Below are positions 26,926-35,702 of a stretch of DNA of 64,000 nucleotides, in pieces. Within the stretch, counting starts at the first letter, position 1. Each line of letters begins with the position of its first letter. Origin of the DNA: Micromonospora haikouensis (GTDB taxonomy: Bacteria > Actinomycetota > Actinomycetes > Mycobacteriales > Micromonosporaceae); the NCBI RefSeq assembly GCF_900091595.1, contig NZ_FMCW01000013.1:1-64000 (forward strand), read 5' to 3'. The notes beneath the pieces were generated by a model. That model was not told the DNA's origin and made no database searches. It saw only the letters and a program-made list of their open reading frames with translations. Made by a program: the position numbers and the translations under genes.

Positions 26926-27651
26926 ATGTCCATCACCACCGCACAGCCCGGCAGGCCGACGGTCGTCCTCGTCCACGGCGCCTTCGCCGAATCGGCGAGC
27001 TGGGACGGCGTGATCGCCGAACTGCTCGACGGCGGCTACCCGGCGGTGGCCGTGGCCAATCCGCTGCGCGGCGTCCGGCACGACGCCGACCATCTGCGCG
27101 CCCTGCTCACCGGAATCGACGGGCCCGTCGTCCTCGTCGGGCACTCGTACGGCGGGATGGTGATCTCCAACGTGCCGGCGGGGGCCGCGGACGTCACCGC
27201 CCTGGTCTACGTCGGGGCGTTCGCCCCCACGTCCGGTGAGAGCGCCGCCGACCTGGCCGGGCGGTTCCCCGGCAGTTCCCTGGGCGAGACGCTGGCCGCC
27301 GTCCCGCTTCCCGACGGCGGCACGGACCTCTACATCCGGCAGGACCGCTATCACCACCAGTTCGCCGCCGACTCGCCGGCGCAGCGGGCCGCCGTGATGG
27401 CGGTGACCCAGCGGCCGATCACCGAGGCCGCCCTCAACGAGCCCTCCGGCGAGCCCGCCTGGCAGTCGCTGCCGTCCTGGTTCCTGTTCGGCAGCGAGGA
27501 CCTCAACATCCCGGTCGCGGCCCACCGGTTCATGGCCGAGCGGGCGGGCTCCCGGCAGACGGTGGAGTTGCCCGGCGGCTCGCACACCGTGGCCATCCCG
27601 GAGGCAGCCGCCCTCGTCGACCTCATCCGCGCCGCCGCCGCGTCGACGTGA
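26926..27651 (+). CDS. Alpha/beta hydrolase
   Basis: The protein is 241 aa. VVLVHGAFAESASWDGVI is the oxyanion-hole strand, VGHSYGGMV the nucleophile elbow (Ser), LFGSEDLNIP holds the acid Asp and GGSHTVAIPEA the catalytic His, so the triad is complete. It belongs to the group of EstC-like/chloroperoxidase-type hydrolases common in actinomycetes. No signal peptide is seen. Substrate unknown. It is convergent with the zinc-finger gene (12-bp gap). GGAGG lies about 10 nt before the ATG. Confidence 0.85.
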   Translation: MSITTAQPGRPTVVLVHGAFAESASWDGVIAELLDGGYPAVAVANPLRGVRHDADHLRALLTGIDGPVVLVGHSYGGMVISNVPAGAADVTALVYVGAFAPTSGESAADLAGRFPGSSLGETLAAVPLPDGGTDLYIRQDRYHHQFAADSPAQRAAVMAVTQRPITEAALNEPSGEPAWQSLPSWFLFGSEDLNIPVAAHRFMAERAGSRQTVELPGGSHTVAIPEAAALVDLIRAAAAST

Positions 27652-27663
27652 TCGGCGGCGGGG

Positions 27664-28035
27664 TCAGTGCAGGTGGCGCTGCCAGTCCTGCGGCACCCGG
27701 CCGGCGGGGCCGGGGGCGGGCTGGTCGAGTGGACGCGACTGCGGCCCGGCCAGCTCCGGCCCCTCGGCATGGAACTGGTCCTCGGAGTAGTCCCAGAACC
27801 ACGCCTCGCCCGGTTCGAAGCTCCGCACGACCGGGTGCCCCGTCGCGGCCGCGTGCGCGGTCGCGTGCTGGCTCGGCGAGGAGTCGCAGCAGCCGACGTG
27901 ACCGCAGGCCGCGCAGCGGCGCAGGTGGAACCACCACCCGCCGGAGGACACACACTCGACGCAACCCGGGCCGCTCGGCGGCACCGCCGGATCGATCGCC
28001 GCAACCATGGCTGGCGGCTCGGGCTGCTCGTCCAC
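27664..28035 (-). CDS. UBP-type zinc-finger protein
   Basis: The protein is 123 aa. It carries a ZnF-UBP fold: CVEC, WFHLRRCAACGHVGCCDSSPSQHATAHA, then HPVVRSFEPGEAWFWDY. In eukaryotes this domain binds ubiquitin C-termini; bacterial versions are small stand-alone proteins of unknown partner. The GTG start is fixed by AAGGAG 6 nt upstream. The C-terminal 30 residues are Pro-rich. Confidence 0.85.
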   Translation of the reverse strand: MDEQPEPPAMVAAIDPAVPPSGPGCVECVSSGGWWFHLRRCAACGHVGCCDSSPSQHATAHAAATGHPVVRSFEPGEAWFWDYSEDQFHAEGPELAGPQSRPLDQPAPGPAGRVPQDWQRHLH

Positions 28036-28189
28036 GACACGCTCCTTCTCGACTCGCGGCCGCGCCGGCCGGACCGGCCCACCAGCGCCCCGCCACGTGA
28101 TCCCGGCCCGCAGTCTGGCACCCGCGACCGTCACCCGCACCCACCGGGCCCACGCCCCGCCCGCGCCGCCGCGCGGGGCGGTTCCCGGG

Positions 28190-29058
28190 TCAGGGGGTGA
28201 AGCTGGCGTAGTAGGACGCCCCCATGTCCTGCCCGCCGTGTCCCTGCGCCGCCGCGCGCCGGAACCGCTCCGCGCCGGCGGCCACGACGTCGAGGCGTAC
28301 GCCGTGGTCCGCGCCCGCCGCGACGATCAGCCGCGCGTCCTTCTCCGCGGTCTCCACCGCGAAGCTCGCCGGCGACAGCCGGCCCTGCCGCACGAGGTCG
28401 GCCTTGGCGTGCAGGTAACCCATGTCGAGCGGGCCGCCCCCGATCACCTGAAGAAGCGGTCCGGGTCGACGCCGAGCGCCCCGGCCAACGCGAGCAGCTC
28501 CGCCGCGCCGTGCGTCACCGTGAGCACCCAACTGTTCGCCACCAGCTTCAACCGGGTGCCGTCGCCCCGCGCGCCGTCGTCGCCCAGCCAGACCACCCGG
28601 GCCGCGATCGCGTCGAGCACCGGGGCGAGCCGCTCCCGACCGGCGGCCGGCCCGGCGGCGAGCACGGTCAGCTGACCGGCCTCGGCCGGCTGCCGGGTGC
28701 CGAGCACCGGCGCGTCGTAGAAGGCCACCGAGTGCTCGGCGGCCGTCGCGGCGAGCCCGGCCACGTCGCCCAGGCTCGCGGTGGTCGTCTGCAGCCAGAG
28801 CGCGCCCGCCTTCAGCCCCGGCGCGGCCTGCCCGACCACGTCGCGCACCGTGCCGCCGTCGTACAGCATCGTGATGATCACGTCGGCGTCGCGGACGGCG
28901 TCGGCCGGCGACTCCGCCACGGTCGCGCCGGTCCCCGCCGCCTTCTGCGGGGACCGGTTCCACACGCGTACGGCGTGCCCCGCCCCGACGAGATTGCGGG
29001 CCATGGCGGCGCCCATGATGCCCGTGCCCAGCACGCTGACGGTCAGCTCTTCGGTCAT
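28190..29058 (-). pseudogene. 3-hydroxyisobutyrate-dehydrogenase-like gene, one frameshift
   Basis: The N-terminal part is intact: VSVLGTGIMGAAMARNL is the NADP-binding motif, followed by the helical linker (TRLKLVANSWVLTVTHGAAEL). The frame stops at 28444 after DPDRFF, but QVIGGGPLDMGYLHAKADLV and the rest of the C-terminal domain continue in the next frame to 28190. One missing base at about 28450 (TTC for an expected TTCC) explains it. The total length, about 290 aa, is normal for the family. It may be a recent pseudogene or a sequencing error. AAGGA stands before the ATG. Confidence 0.85.
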
Positions 29059-29138
29059 GGACCCATCCTTGCGTACGGCCGGACGCCGTCGGTCGCGCCG
29101 GCGCGACCCGCAGGATGGGTCCGGCCCTCCTGGTACGG

Positions 29139-32100
29139 CTAGCCGGACGAGGGGACCGGGGAGAGAACGGCGAGCAGCTTCCCGATCCGATCGGCGCCCG
29201 GCTGGTGTCCGGTCGCGGCGTGGGACTGCGCGGCGAGCCGCGCGCTGTGCCAGGCGGTGGCCCGGTCGCCGGCCCGGTACGCGGCTGCGGCGCGGGCGGC
29301 GAGCGCCCGGCCTTCGAGGAGCCGGTAACCGCACTGCCGCGCGATGGAGAGCGCCGCACGGCACCAGGACGGCGCCGCGGGCTCGTCGACCTCGGCGAGG
29401 CTGACGATGATGTCGGCCTCGATGTAGCGGTCCGCGGACGCGCGGGCGTGCGTCAACGCCTCCAACAGGAGGCCGACCTTCCCGTCGACGAGGCCCAGGA
29501 CGTGGAGTGCGACCGCTTCGAGCCGGGGCTCGGCCGGCTCGCGCGCCATGTCGAGCGCCTGACGGGCGAGCGCCGCCGCGTGCGCGTCGTCGCCGCGGTC
29601 GTGGTGCACCCGCGCCAGCGCGCACAGTGCGGTGGCCCGGCCCCGGCTGCCCGTCTGCTCGTGCAGCTCCACCGCGGTGGTCAACGTCCGCGCCGCCTCG
29701 TCGAGGCGGCCGAGAAGGTGGTAGACCGCGCCCAGGTTGTTCAGGATGAGCGCGCGGCTGCACACCGACCTGTTCTGGTCGGCCAGGGTGAGCGCCGCGT
29801 GGTGGTGGTTCGCCGCTTCGCTGAGCCGCCCGAGGTCGGCGCAGACCAGTCCGAGGTTGTTGTGGTTGACGGCGACGCCGGCCGTGCGGCGGGTGCGGCG
29901 GTTCAGCTCCAGCGCCTGTTCCATGACCCGCAGGGCTTCACGCGGCTGGCCGGTCATCCGGAAGACCGGGCCCAGGTTGCCCAGCGCCGCCGCCTGCCCG
30001 TCGTGCCATCCCGACCGGTTCGCCGAGCGCAGCGCCAGCCGGTAGTCGTCGGTCGCCTCCGGGAACCGTTCGAGACGCCAGTTCAGGGCCGCGAGGCTCA
30101 GGCGGGCCGCCGCCTCGGCCTGCTCGTGACGCGCGGCCTGGGCCGCGGTGAGGCCGAGCCGGGCGACCTCGGACCATTCCGCGGTGTGCATGCCCAGCCA
30201 CAGGTATCCCCGCAGCGCGTCCGCCAGCGCCCAGGCGTACGCGTGCAGTCCCCGGCGGGTCGCGTGCCGGGTCGCGGCGACGAGGTTGTGGCGTTCCGCG
30301 TCGAGCCAGGCGAGAGCGTCGACGTGGCTGGCGAACCGCAGGGGACGGGCGGGGACGGGCAGCTGCAGGGGCACGCGGAGCACCTGCGGGCACAACCGGT
30401 CGGCCGCGGAGTGCACGCTGAACAGGTACCAGGAGAGCAGGTCGGCCAACGTCCGCCGGTTGTCGTCGAGTGCCGCGAGCCCGACGACGTAACGGCCGAG
30501 CAGGTCGTGGGTGCCGAAGCGACCCGGCGTCCGCTCGTGCACCAGGTGCGCGTCGGCGAGGCTGGCGAGCATCCCGGCCGCCTCCGCGGTCGTACAGCCC
30601 ATCCTCGCGGCGGCCGACTCGGCTGTCACGTCGGCGCCGGGCACGAGGCCGAACAGCCGGAAGAGCCGCTGCAGTCGCGGCGGCAGGGTCCGATAGGAGG
30701 CGGCGAACGCCGACCGCACCGCGATCTGCTCGTCCTCGCGTACGGCCAGCATGGTCAGCGGGTCGCCGGCGCGGAGCCGGGTCAGGTAGTCGCTGATCGT
30801 CTCGTGCGGACGGGTCTGCAGGTCCGCCGCGGCGATGCGCAGCGCCAGCGGAAGGCCGGCGCAGTCCCGGGCCAGCTCCGCGAGCGCGGCCTCCTGCCCG
30901 GTGATCCGGTCCGCGCCGATGACGCGGGCCAGCAGCTCCGTGGCCTCCCCGGGCGCGAGCACGTCCAGCGACAACCGCTGCGCGTCGTGCCGGGTGGCCA
31001 GCCCGCCGAGGCGGCCCCGGCTGGTCACGATCACCAGGCAGCCGGCGCCGCCGGGTAGCAGCGGCCGGACGTGCGCCGTGTCCCGGGCGTTGTCGAGGAC
31101 GAACAGCATCCGCCGGTCCGCGACCACGCTCCGGTAGAGGTTCGCGGCCTCGTCGACGTCGTCGGGGACCTGCGCGGGCGGCACGCCGAGCGCGCGGAGG
31201 CAGCGCGACACCGCGTCCAGCGGCGTGAGCGGCTCCCCGGGCGAGTAGCCGCGCAGGTCGAGGAAGAGCTGCCCGCCGTCGAACACGGGCCGCACGCGGT
31301 GCGCCCACCGGACCGCCAGTGCCGTCTTGCCGACCCCGGCGGTGCCGATGATCGCGACGACCGCCAGGGCGGCGCTCCGCCGGGCCCGGTCCAGCATCGC
31401 GTCCAGTTCGGCGAGCGCATCGACGCGGCCGGTGAAGGTCGACAGGCCGGCGGGCAGTTGCGCCGGGCGCAGGCCCGGTCCGGTGTCCCGGGCGGCGGGC
31501 GCGGTCGGGGCGGGCGCGGGCCCGGTCGGCGGGACCTGCTGCCGCAGCAGCCGCAGGTGGGTCTCCGCGAGCCGCCCGCCCGGCTCGACGCCCAGCTCGT
31601 CGGCGAGCCGGCGGCGGGCCCGCTCGAACACCCGCAGCGCCTCGGCCTGGTGCCCCGCCCCCGCCAGGGCCGTCATCAGCCGTACGACGAGGCCCTCGTG
31701 CCACGGGTCGGCGGCCACCAGCCTGCGCAGCGGCGCCACCGCCTCGGCGTGCCGGCCGAGCGCGAACTCGGCGTCGAACAGGTCCTCGGACGCGGCGAGC
31801 CGCCTGTCGTGCAGGCTGGCAGCGGCCCCCGGCACGAAGACCGCTGACGCGCCCGCGAGCGCCGGGCCGCGCCACAACGCCAGCGCCTGGCGCAACAGGC
31901 CGGCGGCCGGCTCGTGCTCGCCGGCATCGGCGTGCCGGCGGGCAGCCGCGACGAGGCCGGAGAAGACCCGCGTGTCCAGGTCGTCGCCGTCGAGATCGAG
32001 ACGGTACCCGCCGGATTCCGAGAAGATCATTTCCGGCAGGTCGGCCGCGCGGGTCAGTTGCCGCAGGCGGGAGACGCACACCTGGACCTGCGCGCGCGCC

Positions 32101-32270
32101 CGTGCCGGCGGCGCCCCGCCCCACAGCGCCTCGGCCACCTGTTCCGCCGACACCAGCACATTCGCATTCAGCAGCAGATAGGCCAGCACGGCGCGCTGTT
32201 GGGGCCGGCCCAACGGCATCCGCTCGCCCCGCACCACGGCCTCGACCGGACCGAGTAGGCGCCATCTCAT
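29139..32270 (-). CDS. AfsR/SARP-family pathway regulator (BTAD, NB-ARC, TPR)
   Basis: The protein is 1043 aa. Residues 1-95 are an OmpR-type winged helix (MPLGRPQQRAVLAYLLLNANVLVS), 100-245 the BTAD domain, and 280-560 an NTPase domain with P-loop GTAGVGKT (309-316) and MLFVLDNARD as Walker B. The C-terminal 450 residues are TPR repeats (ALGNLGPVFRMTGQPREAL and similar). This is the full-length AfsR layout known to switch on secondary metabolism. It is divergent from the secreted triple-repeat protein with 145 bp between them. Its targets may be the glycosyltransferase, P450 and dioxygenase genes around it. Confidence 0.93.
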   Translation of the reverse strand: MRWRLLGPVEAVVRGERMPLGRPQQRAVLAYLLLNANVLVSAEQVAEALWGGAPPARARAQVQVCVSRLRQLTRAADLPEMIFSESGGYRLDLDGDDLDTRVFSGLVAAARRHADAGEHEPAAGLLRQALALWRGPALAGASAVFVPGAAASLHDRRLAASEDLFDAEFALGRHAEAVAPLRRLVAADPWHEGLVVRLMTALAGAGHQAEALRVFERARRRLADELGVEPGGRLAETHLRLLRQQVPPTGPAPAPTAPAARDTGPGLRPAQLPAGLSTFTGRVDALAELDAMLDRARRSAALAVVAIIGTAGVGKTALAVRWAHRVRPVFDGGQLFLDLRGYSPGEPLTPLDAVSRCLRALGVPPAQVPDDVDEAANLYRSVVADRRMLFVLDNARDTAHVRPLLPGGAGCLVIVTSRGRLGGLATRHDAQRLSLDVLAPGEATELLARVIGADRITGQEAALAELARDCAGLPLALRIAAADLQTRPHETISDYLTRLRAGDPLTMLAVREDEQIAVRSAFAASYRTLPPRLQRLFRLFGLVPGADVTAESAAARMGCTTAEAAGMLASLADAHLVHERTPGRFGTHDLLGRYVVGLAALDDNRRTLADLLSWYLFSVHSAADRLCPQVLRVPLQLPVPARPLRFASHVDALAWLDAERHNLVAATRHATRRGLHAYAWALADALRGYLWLGMHTAEWSEVARLGLTAAQAARHEQAEAAARLSLAALNWRLERFPEATDDYRLALRSANRSGWHDGQAAALGNLGPVFRMTGQPREALRVMEQALELNRRTRRTAGVAVNHNNLGLVCADLGRLSEAANHHHAALTLADQNRSVCSRALILNNLGAVYHLLGRLDEAARTLTTAVELHEQTGSRGRATALCALARVHHDRGDDAHAAALARQALDMAREPAEPRLEAVALHVLGLVDGKVGLLLEALTHARASADRYIEADIIVSLAEVDEPAAPSWCRAALSIARQCGYRLLEGRALAARAAAAYRAGDRATAWHSARLAAQSHAATGHQPGADRIGKLLAVLSPVPSSG

Positions 32271-32415
32271 GCAATCCCCACCTCAACAGATCGATCACAT
32301 TTTATTCGCCGAAGCCGGGGTGGCTATCGGACGGCTAGCCGATGGCAAGGCGGCCCGCGCAACCTCGATGGAAAGGCCGGGCGGATGACCCGGATCAATC
32401 GGTAAAGGAGTTTCA

Positions 32416-33372
32416 ATGGGAGGAAGAATCCGCGCCGTCGTGGTCGCCGCGGCGGCACTCGGCCTGGTCATCGCGGCAGCCGGCGTCGCACAGGCCGACT
32501 CGTCGTCGCAGCCGTCGATGCGGGACGCACGGGCCGCCGCGACGGCCTCGGGTGAGCTCGGCGCCGCTGCGAAGGGCGGGTTCGGCACCGCCGCGACGTG
32601 GTTCACCGGGACGGTCGCGGCGGGCGGCACGCAGGGCTGGACCTGGACCAACGCCCCGGCCGACGCCGCCTACGTGGTCGGGTACAACCCGGTCGGCGCC
32701 ACCACCTCGTCCATGTGCCAGTTCGAGACGATCAGCACCCGGTACGTCCAGCTCTGGGGCGGCCAGCGGCAGTTCCAGTTCACCCTGAAGAACGTCGGCT
32801 CGATCGCCTGCGGCGCGACGGTCCAGCTCGCGGCGGTGAGCAGCTCGGTCGCGACCTCCACCGGCGGGGTCAGCCCGGGTGGCACCCAGACGCACCTGTG
32901 GAACATCCCCTGGCACACCAACTGGGTGGTGGGACTCAACCCGAGTGGCGCCACCAGCTCGGCGGCCTGCCAGTTCCAGGTGACCCGCACCTGGTTCGTG
33001 CAGCCGGCCGCAGCGGGCGCGGTCCGCCAGCTCTACGTGGAAGTCAAGAACGTGGGGACCATCGCCTGCCAGACCGACATCCGGCTCGGCTCCACCGCCG
33101 TCTCCTACAACTTCACCATCGCCACCATCGCCTCCGGCACCACCTGGTCCACGGTCTGGTTCAACGCGAACCCCGTCACCTCGGTCTACCTGGTCGGCGC
33201 GTCACCGCAGGGCAGCGCGCCCATCACCTGCCAGTTCGAGGTCACCCGCATGATCTATCGGCAGAGCATCAACAGCGACGGATCGTCCCAGCGCCAGATC
33301 CTGATCTCGTTCAAGAACCTCGGCGGCACCACCTGCGGCGGGCTCGCCGAGCTACAGACCATCGCCGCCTGA
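32416..33372 (+). CDS. Secreted protein with three tandem beta-rich repeats
   Basis: The protein is 318 aa. The signal peptide (residues 1-28) ends AGVAQA. A 30-residue linker leads to three repeats of about 85 aa (about 59-143, 145-228, 230-316). Each has a Trp-rich strand (TQGWTWTN; TQTHLWNIPWHTN; TWSTVWFNAN), a VVGxNPxGAxxSxxCQFE block and a later KNVGSIAC or KNLGGTTC block. Each repeat thus has two Cys that could pair as a disulfide. AAAGGAG fixes the start. I do not know the family. Being divergent from the AfsR regulator suggests common control. Confidence 0.85.
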   Translation: MGGRIRAVVVAAAALGLVIAAAGVAQADSSSQPSMRDARAAATASGELGAAAKGGFGTAATWFTGTVAAGGTQGWTWTNAPADAAYVVGYNPVGATTSSMCQFETISTRYVQLWGGQRQFQFTLKNVGSIACGATVQLAAVSSSVATSTGGVSPGGTQTHLWNIPWHTNWVVGLNPSGATSSAACQFQVTRTWFVQPAAAGAVRQLYVEVKNVGTIACQTDIRLGSTAVSYNFTIATIASGTTWSTVWFNANPVTSVYLVGASPQGSAPITCQFEVTRMIYRQSINSDGSSQRQILISFKNLGGTTCGGLAELQTIAA

Positions 33373-33387
33373 TCCACCCGCCCTCGC

Positions 33388-33425
33388 GGCCATCGCGCGG
33401 CGACCACCGTCGTCGCGCGATGGCC
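33388..33425. terminator. Bidirectional terminator hairpin
   Basis: A 17-bp stem (one G-U pair) with loop CACC lies between the convergent ends of the triple-repeat gene and the hypothetical gene at 33439. Confidence 0.7.
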
Positions 33426-33438
33426 GTTGCGGGCCCGG

Positions 33439-34050
33439 CTATCCGTGGGACGGGGTCGCGTGGACGCCCGTGCCGTACTCGTGTCGCAGGCCGCCGTCTG
33501 CGATCAACCGCCCGGCGTGCGGCAACACGGGGTGCGAGCCGATCCTGCTCACGGCCATCCGGCGGATCACCCGGTTCAGTCTGCCGGAGGCGCTGGTGAC
33601 CGCCGCCCAGTCCCACGCGGCGGGATCGCCCAGGCGCGGTACGGTCGCCGCCCACGTCGCGGCGCGCTTGGCCGAATTGTGGTTGGTGTGGCTCCAGCGC
33701 AGCTCCCGCGTCCCGAATGGTCCGCCGTAGTAGAGCTGGACGAGCCCCCAGCCTTCGCAGCAGTATCGAAACGTCGGATCTCCCGGCGAATCTGCGGACA
33801 GGTCGATCCGACTGACCGTCGGCTCCGGCCCGGAGCCGACGACGAACAACTCCAGGTGTCGTCCCTGCGGCGCCGCCGCAATGTCGGCGGCAGCCCGGAA
33901 CTCACGCAGCTCGCGGCCCGGCTCCGAGTCGGACTCGAAGACCCGGAACAGGCCCAGCTCGAAGACGGACTCGACGACCGCGGCCCAATCCTCGTCGGCC
34001 GCGTAGAAGTTCAGATTCGGCACCAGCCGATTATCCCGATCGACCGGCAT
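33439..34050 (-). CDS. Conserved hypothetical actinobacterial protein
   Basis: The protein is 203 aa. NLNFYAADEDWAAVVESVF, RVFESDSEPGRELREF, GLVQLYYGGPF and SHTNHNSAKRA resemble a family of uncharacterised soluble proteins seen in streptomycetes and relatives. No signal peptide or membrane segment. The ATG start is weak in that no good ribosome site precedes it. The frame continues without a stop from the upstream glycosyltransferase remnant, so it may be translated as a read-through fusion. Function not known. Confidence 0.7.
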   Translation of the reverse strand: MPVDRDNRLVPNLNFYAADEDWAAVVESVFELGLFRVFESDSEPGRELREFRAAADIAAAPQGRHLELFVVGSGPEPTVSRIDLSADSPGDPTFRYCCEGWGLVQLYYGGPFGTRELRWSHTNHNSAKRAATWAATVPRLGDPAAWDWAAVTSASGRLNRVIRRMAVSRIGSHPVLPHAGRLIADGGLRHEYGTGVHATPSHG

Positions 34051-34199
34051 CGCCGGCCGCCGCGTCCACGCGACCGTGCGCGTCAGGCCAGCTCGATGAC
34101 GGGTCGGGTCAGGACCGCGGCGGCGGCCCACCGGCGATCCAGGGACGAAGCTGAGGTCGCCCGGCCGCGTGTGCCGGAGCGGCCCGAGGTTCAGTCCCC

Positions 34200-35435
34200 G
34201 TTTAAAAGCACCGCACCCGTCCCGTCCCGGGCACGGGCCTCGCCCGAGCTGCCCCAGGACCTGCACCACGTCCGCCGGGGACGGGGTGGCCGCGATCTCC
34301 TCCCGCAGCCGCTCGGCGGCATCCCGGATCTTGCCGTCCGTGAGCGCCGCGTCGACCGCCGACGCGATGGTGGCGGTGTCGGCCGTCGCGGCATCCAGCA
34401 TGGTGCCGGCCCCCGAGGCACTGAAGTTGAACGCCACGGCGGGCGTGTCCGAGGCCTGCGGCAGCATCACCTGCGGCACGCCGTAGCACGCCGCGGTGAG
34501 CACCGAGCCGGCGCCGCCCGCATTGACGACGGCGCCACACGATTCCAGGTACAGGTTGATCGGCACGTTGTCGGCCACGCGTACGTTGTCCGGCAGCGGG
34601 CCGAGGCGCTCCCGGTCCGCTCGCACCACCGCGAGGACGACCTGCGCGTCGCCAGCCGCCAGCGCGCCGACGACGCGGGCCAGGACGGTGTCGTCCGCGC
34701 CGAGCATCGTGGTCGTCGTGCCCCAGGTGACACACACCCGCGGGCGGGAGGGCGGCTCCAGGAGCCAGTCGGGGGCGGCGGCCGCGCCGTTGTGGGGGAC
34801 GAAACGGGTGGGGATCCGGCCGACGACGTCGGGCAGCTGCAGGCTGCCCGGCCACGGGTCGACCGTCCGCACCGGATGGTCGTCGCGGACCTCGACGCCG
34901 TACCGGTCGTACAGCTCGACCAGGCCGGGCGGCCACTGCTCCCGTTCGGCTCCGGTGGTCGGCTGCCCCTGCACGGGACACAGGCGGCGCAGCAGGTCGG
35001 GCCCCGTGAGGTGACGCACCAGCGGAACGCCCAGGGTCTGCGACAGCAGCGGGACGGCCAGCATCAGTGGATCGGTGACCACGAGGTCCGGCTCCCAACG
35101 CCGCGCGAAGCGCAGAAGGTCCGGCGCCATCACGGTGACCGTCTCGACGAGTGGCCGCAGCGACTCCTGCTGGATCCGGCGACGCTCGTCGACCGGCACG
35201 GCGGAGTCGAGGCTCTCCTTGTAACTCTGGGCCTGCTGTCTGTCGCTCAGCTGCTTCAGCATGTTGTAGCCGTGGCCGACCTCGACGGCGGGCAGCCCCA
35301 GGCCGACCGTCGCCTCGGTGAGCTCGGGCTGCGCGGCCACCCGCACCTCGTGACCGGCCGTGCGGCAGGCCCAGATCAGGGGGGCGAGTTGGTACAGGTG
35401 GGAGCGAACGCCATCGAGGTGAACAGAATACGCAC
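34200..35435 (-). pseudogene. GT1 glycosyltransferase (EryCIII/DesVII-like), frameshifted near its start
   Basis: The body is an activator-type antibiotic glycosyltransferase: SHLYQLAPLIWACRTAGHEVRVAAQPEL, VCVTWGTTTTML, and VNAGGAGSVLTAACYGVPQVMLP as the sugar-nucleotide site. The natural start is GTG at 35435 giving VRILFTSMAF, but the next residues RSHLYQL are in another frame. One missing base at about 35405-35407 (GCGTTCGC for GCGTTCCGC) explains it. At the other end, after SPADVVQVLGQLG, no stop occurs and the frame runs on into the 33439-34050 gene. The end coordinate is therefore approximate. Confidence 0.75.
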
Positions 35436-35702
35436 GGATTAACCTCGCATGGTTGTCGAGAGGACGCGGATCGACCGCTGCCGTGGGCCAACCCAGTACA
35501 GGGACGCTCCCTAAAACCTCGCTGAAAAGAACGGCCCGCGCGCCTCGCCCGCCGACGCCGCGTACGGGCCCGGGAGGACGCAGAACCCTCCACAAGCCAC
35601 AAAAGATACAGATGATGCAAATGCTTCAGAAGCTTATATCGAAGGATCAGTAGGTATCTACAGTAGCCTCCTCGCTACGATCCGTGACGGAAGGGGGCCG
35701 TG
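35436..35702. promoter_or_regulatory. AT-richer divergent promoter region
   Basis: Between the glycosyltransferase and P450 starts, 35590-35680 is markedly AT-rich for this genome and contains short dyads (CTTCAGAAG; GTAGGTATCTAC at 35651-35662). No gene is visible. It is a likely target for the nearby AfsR regulator. Confidence 0.4.
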
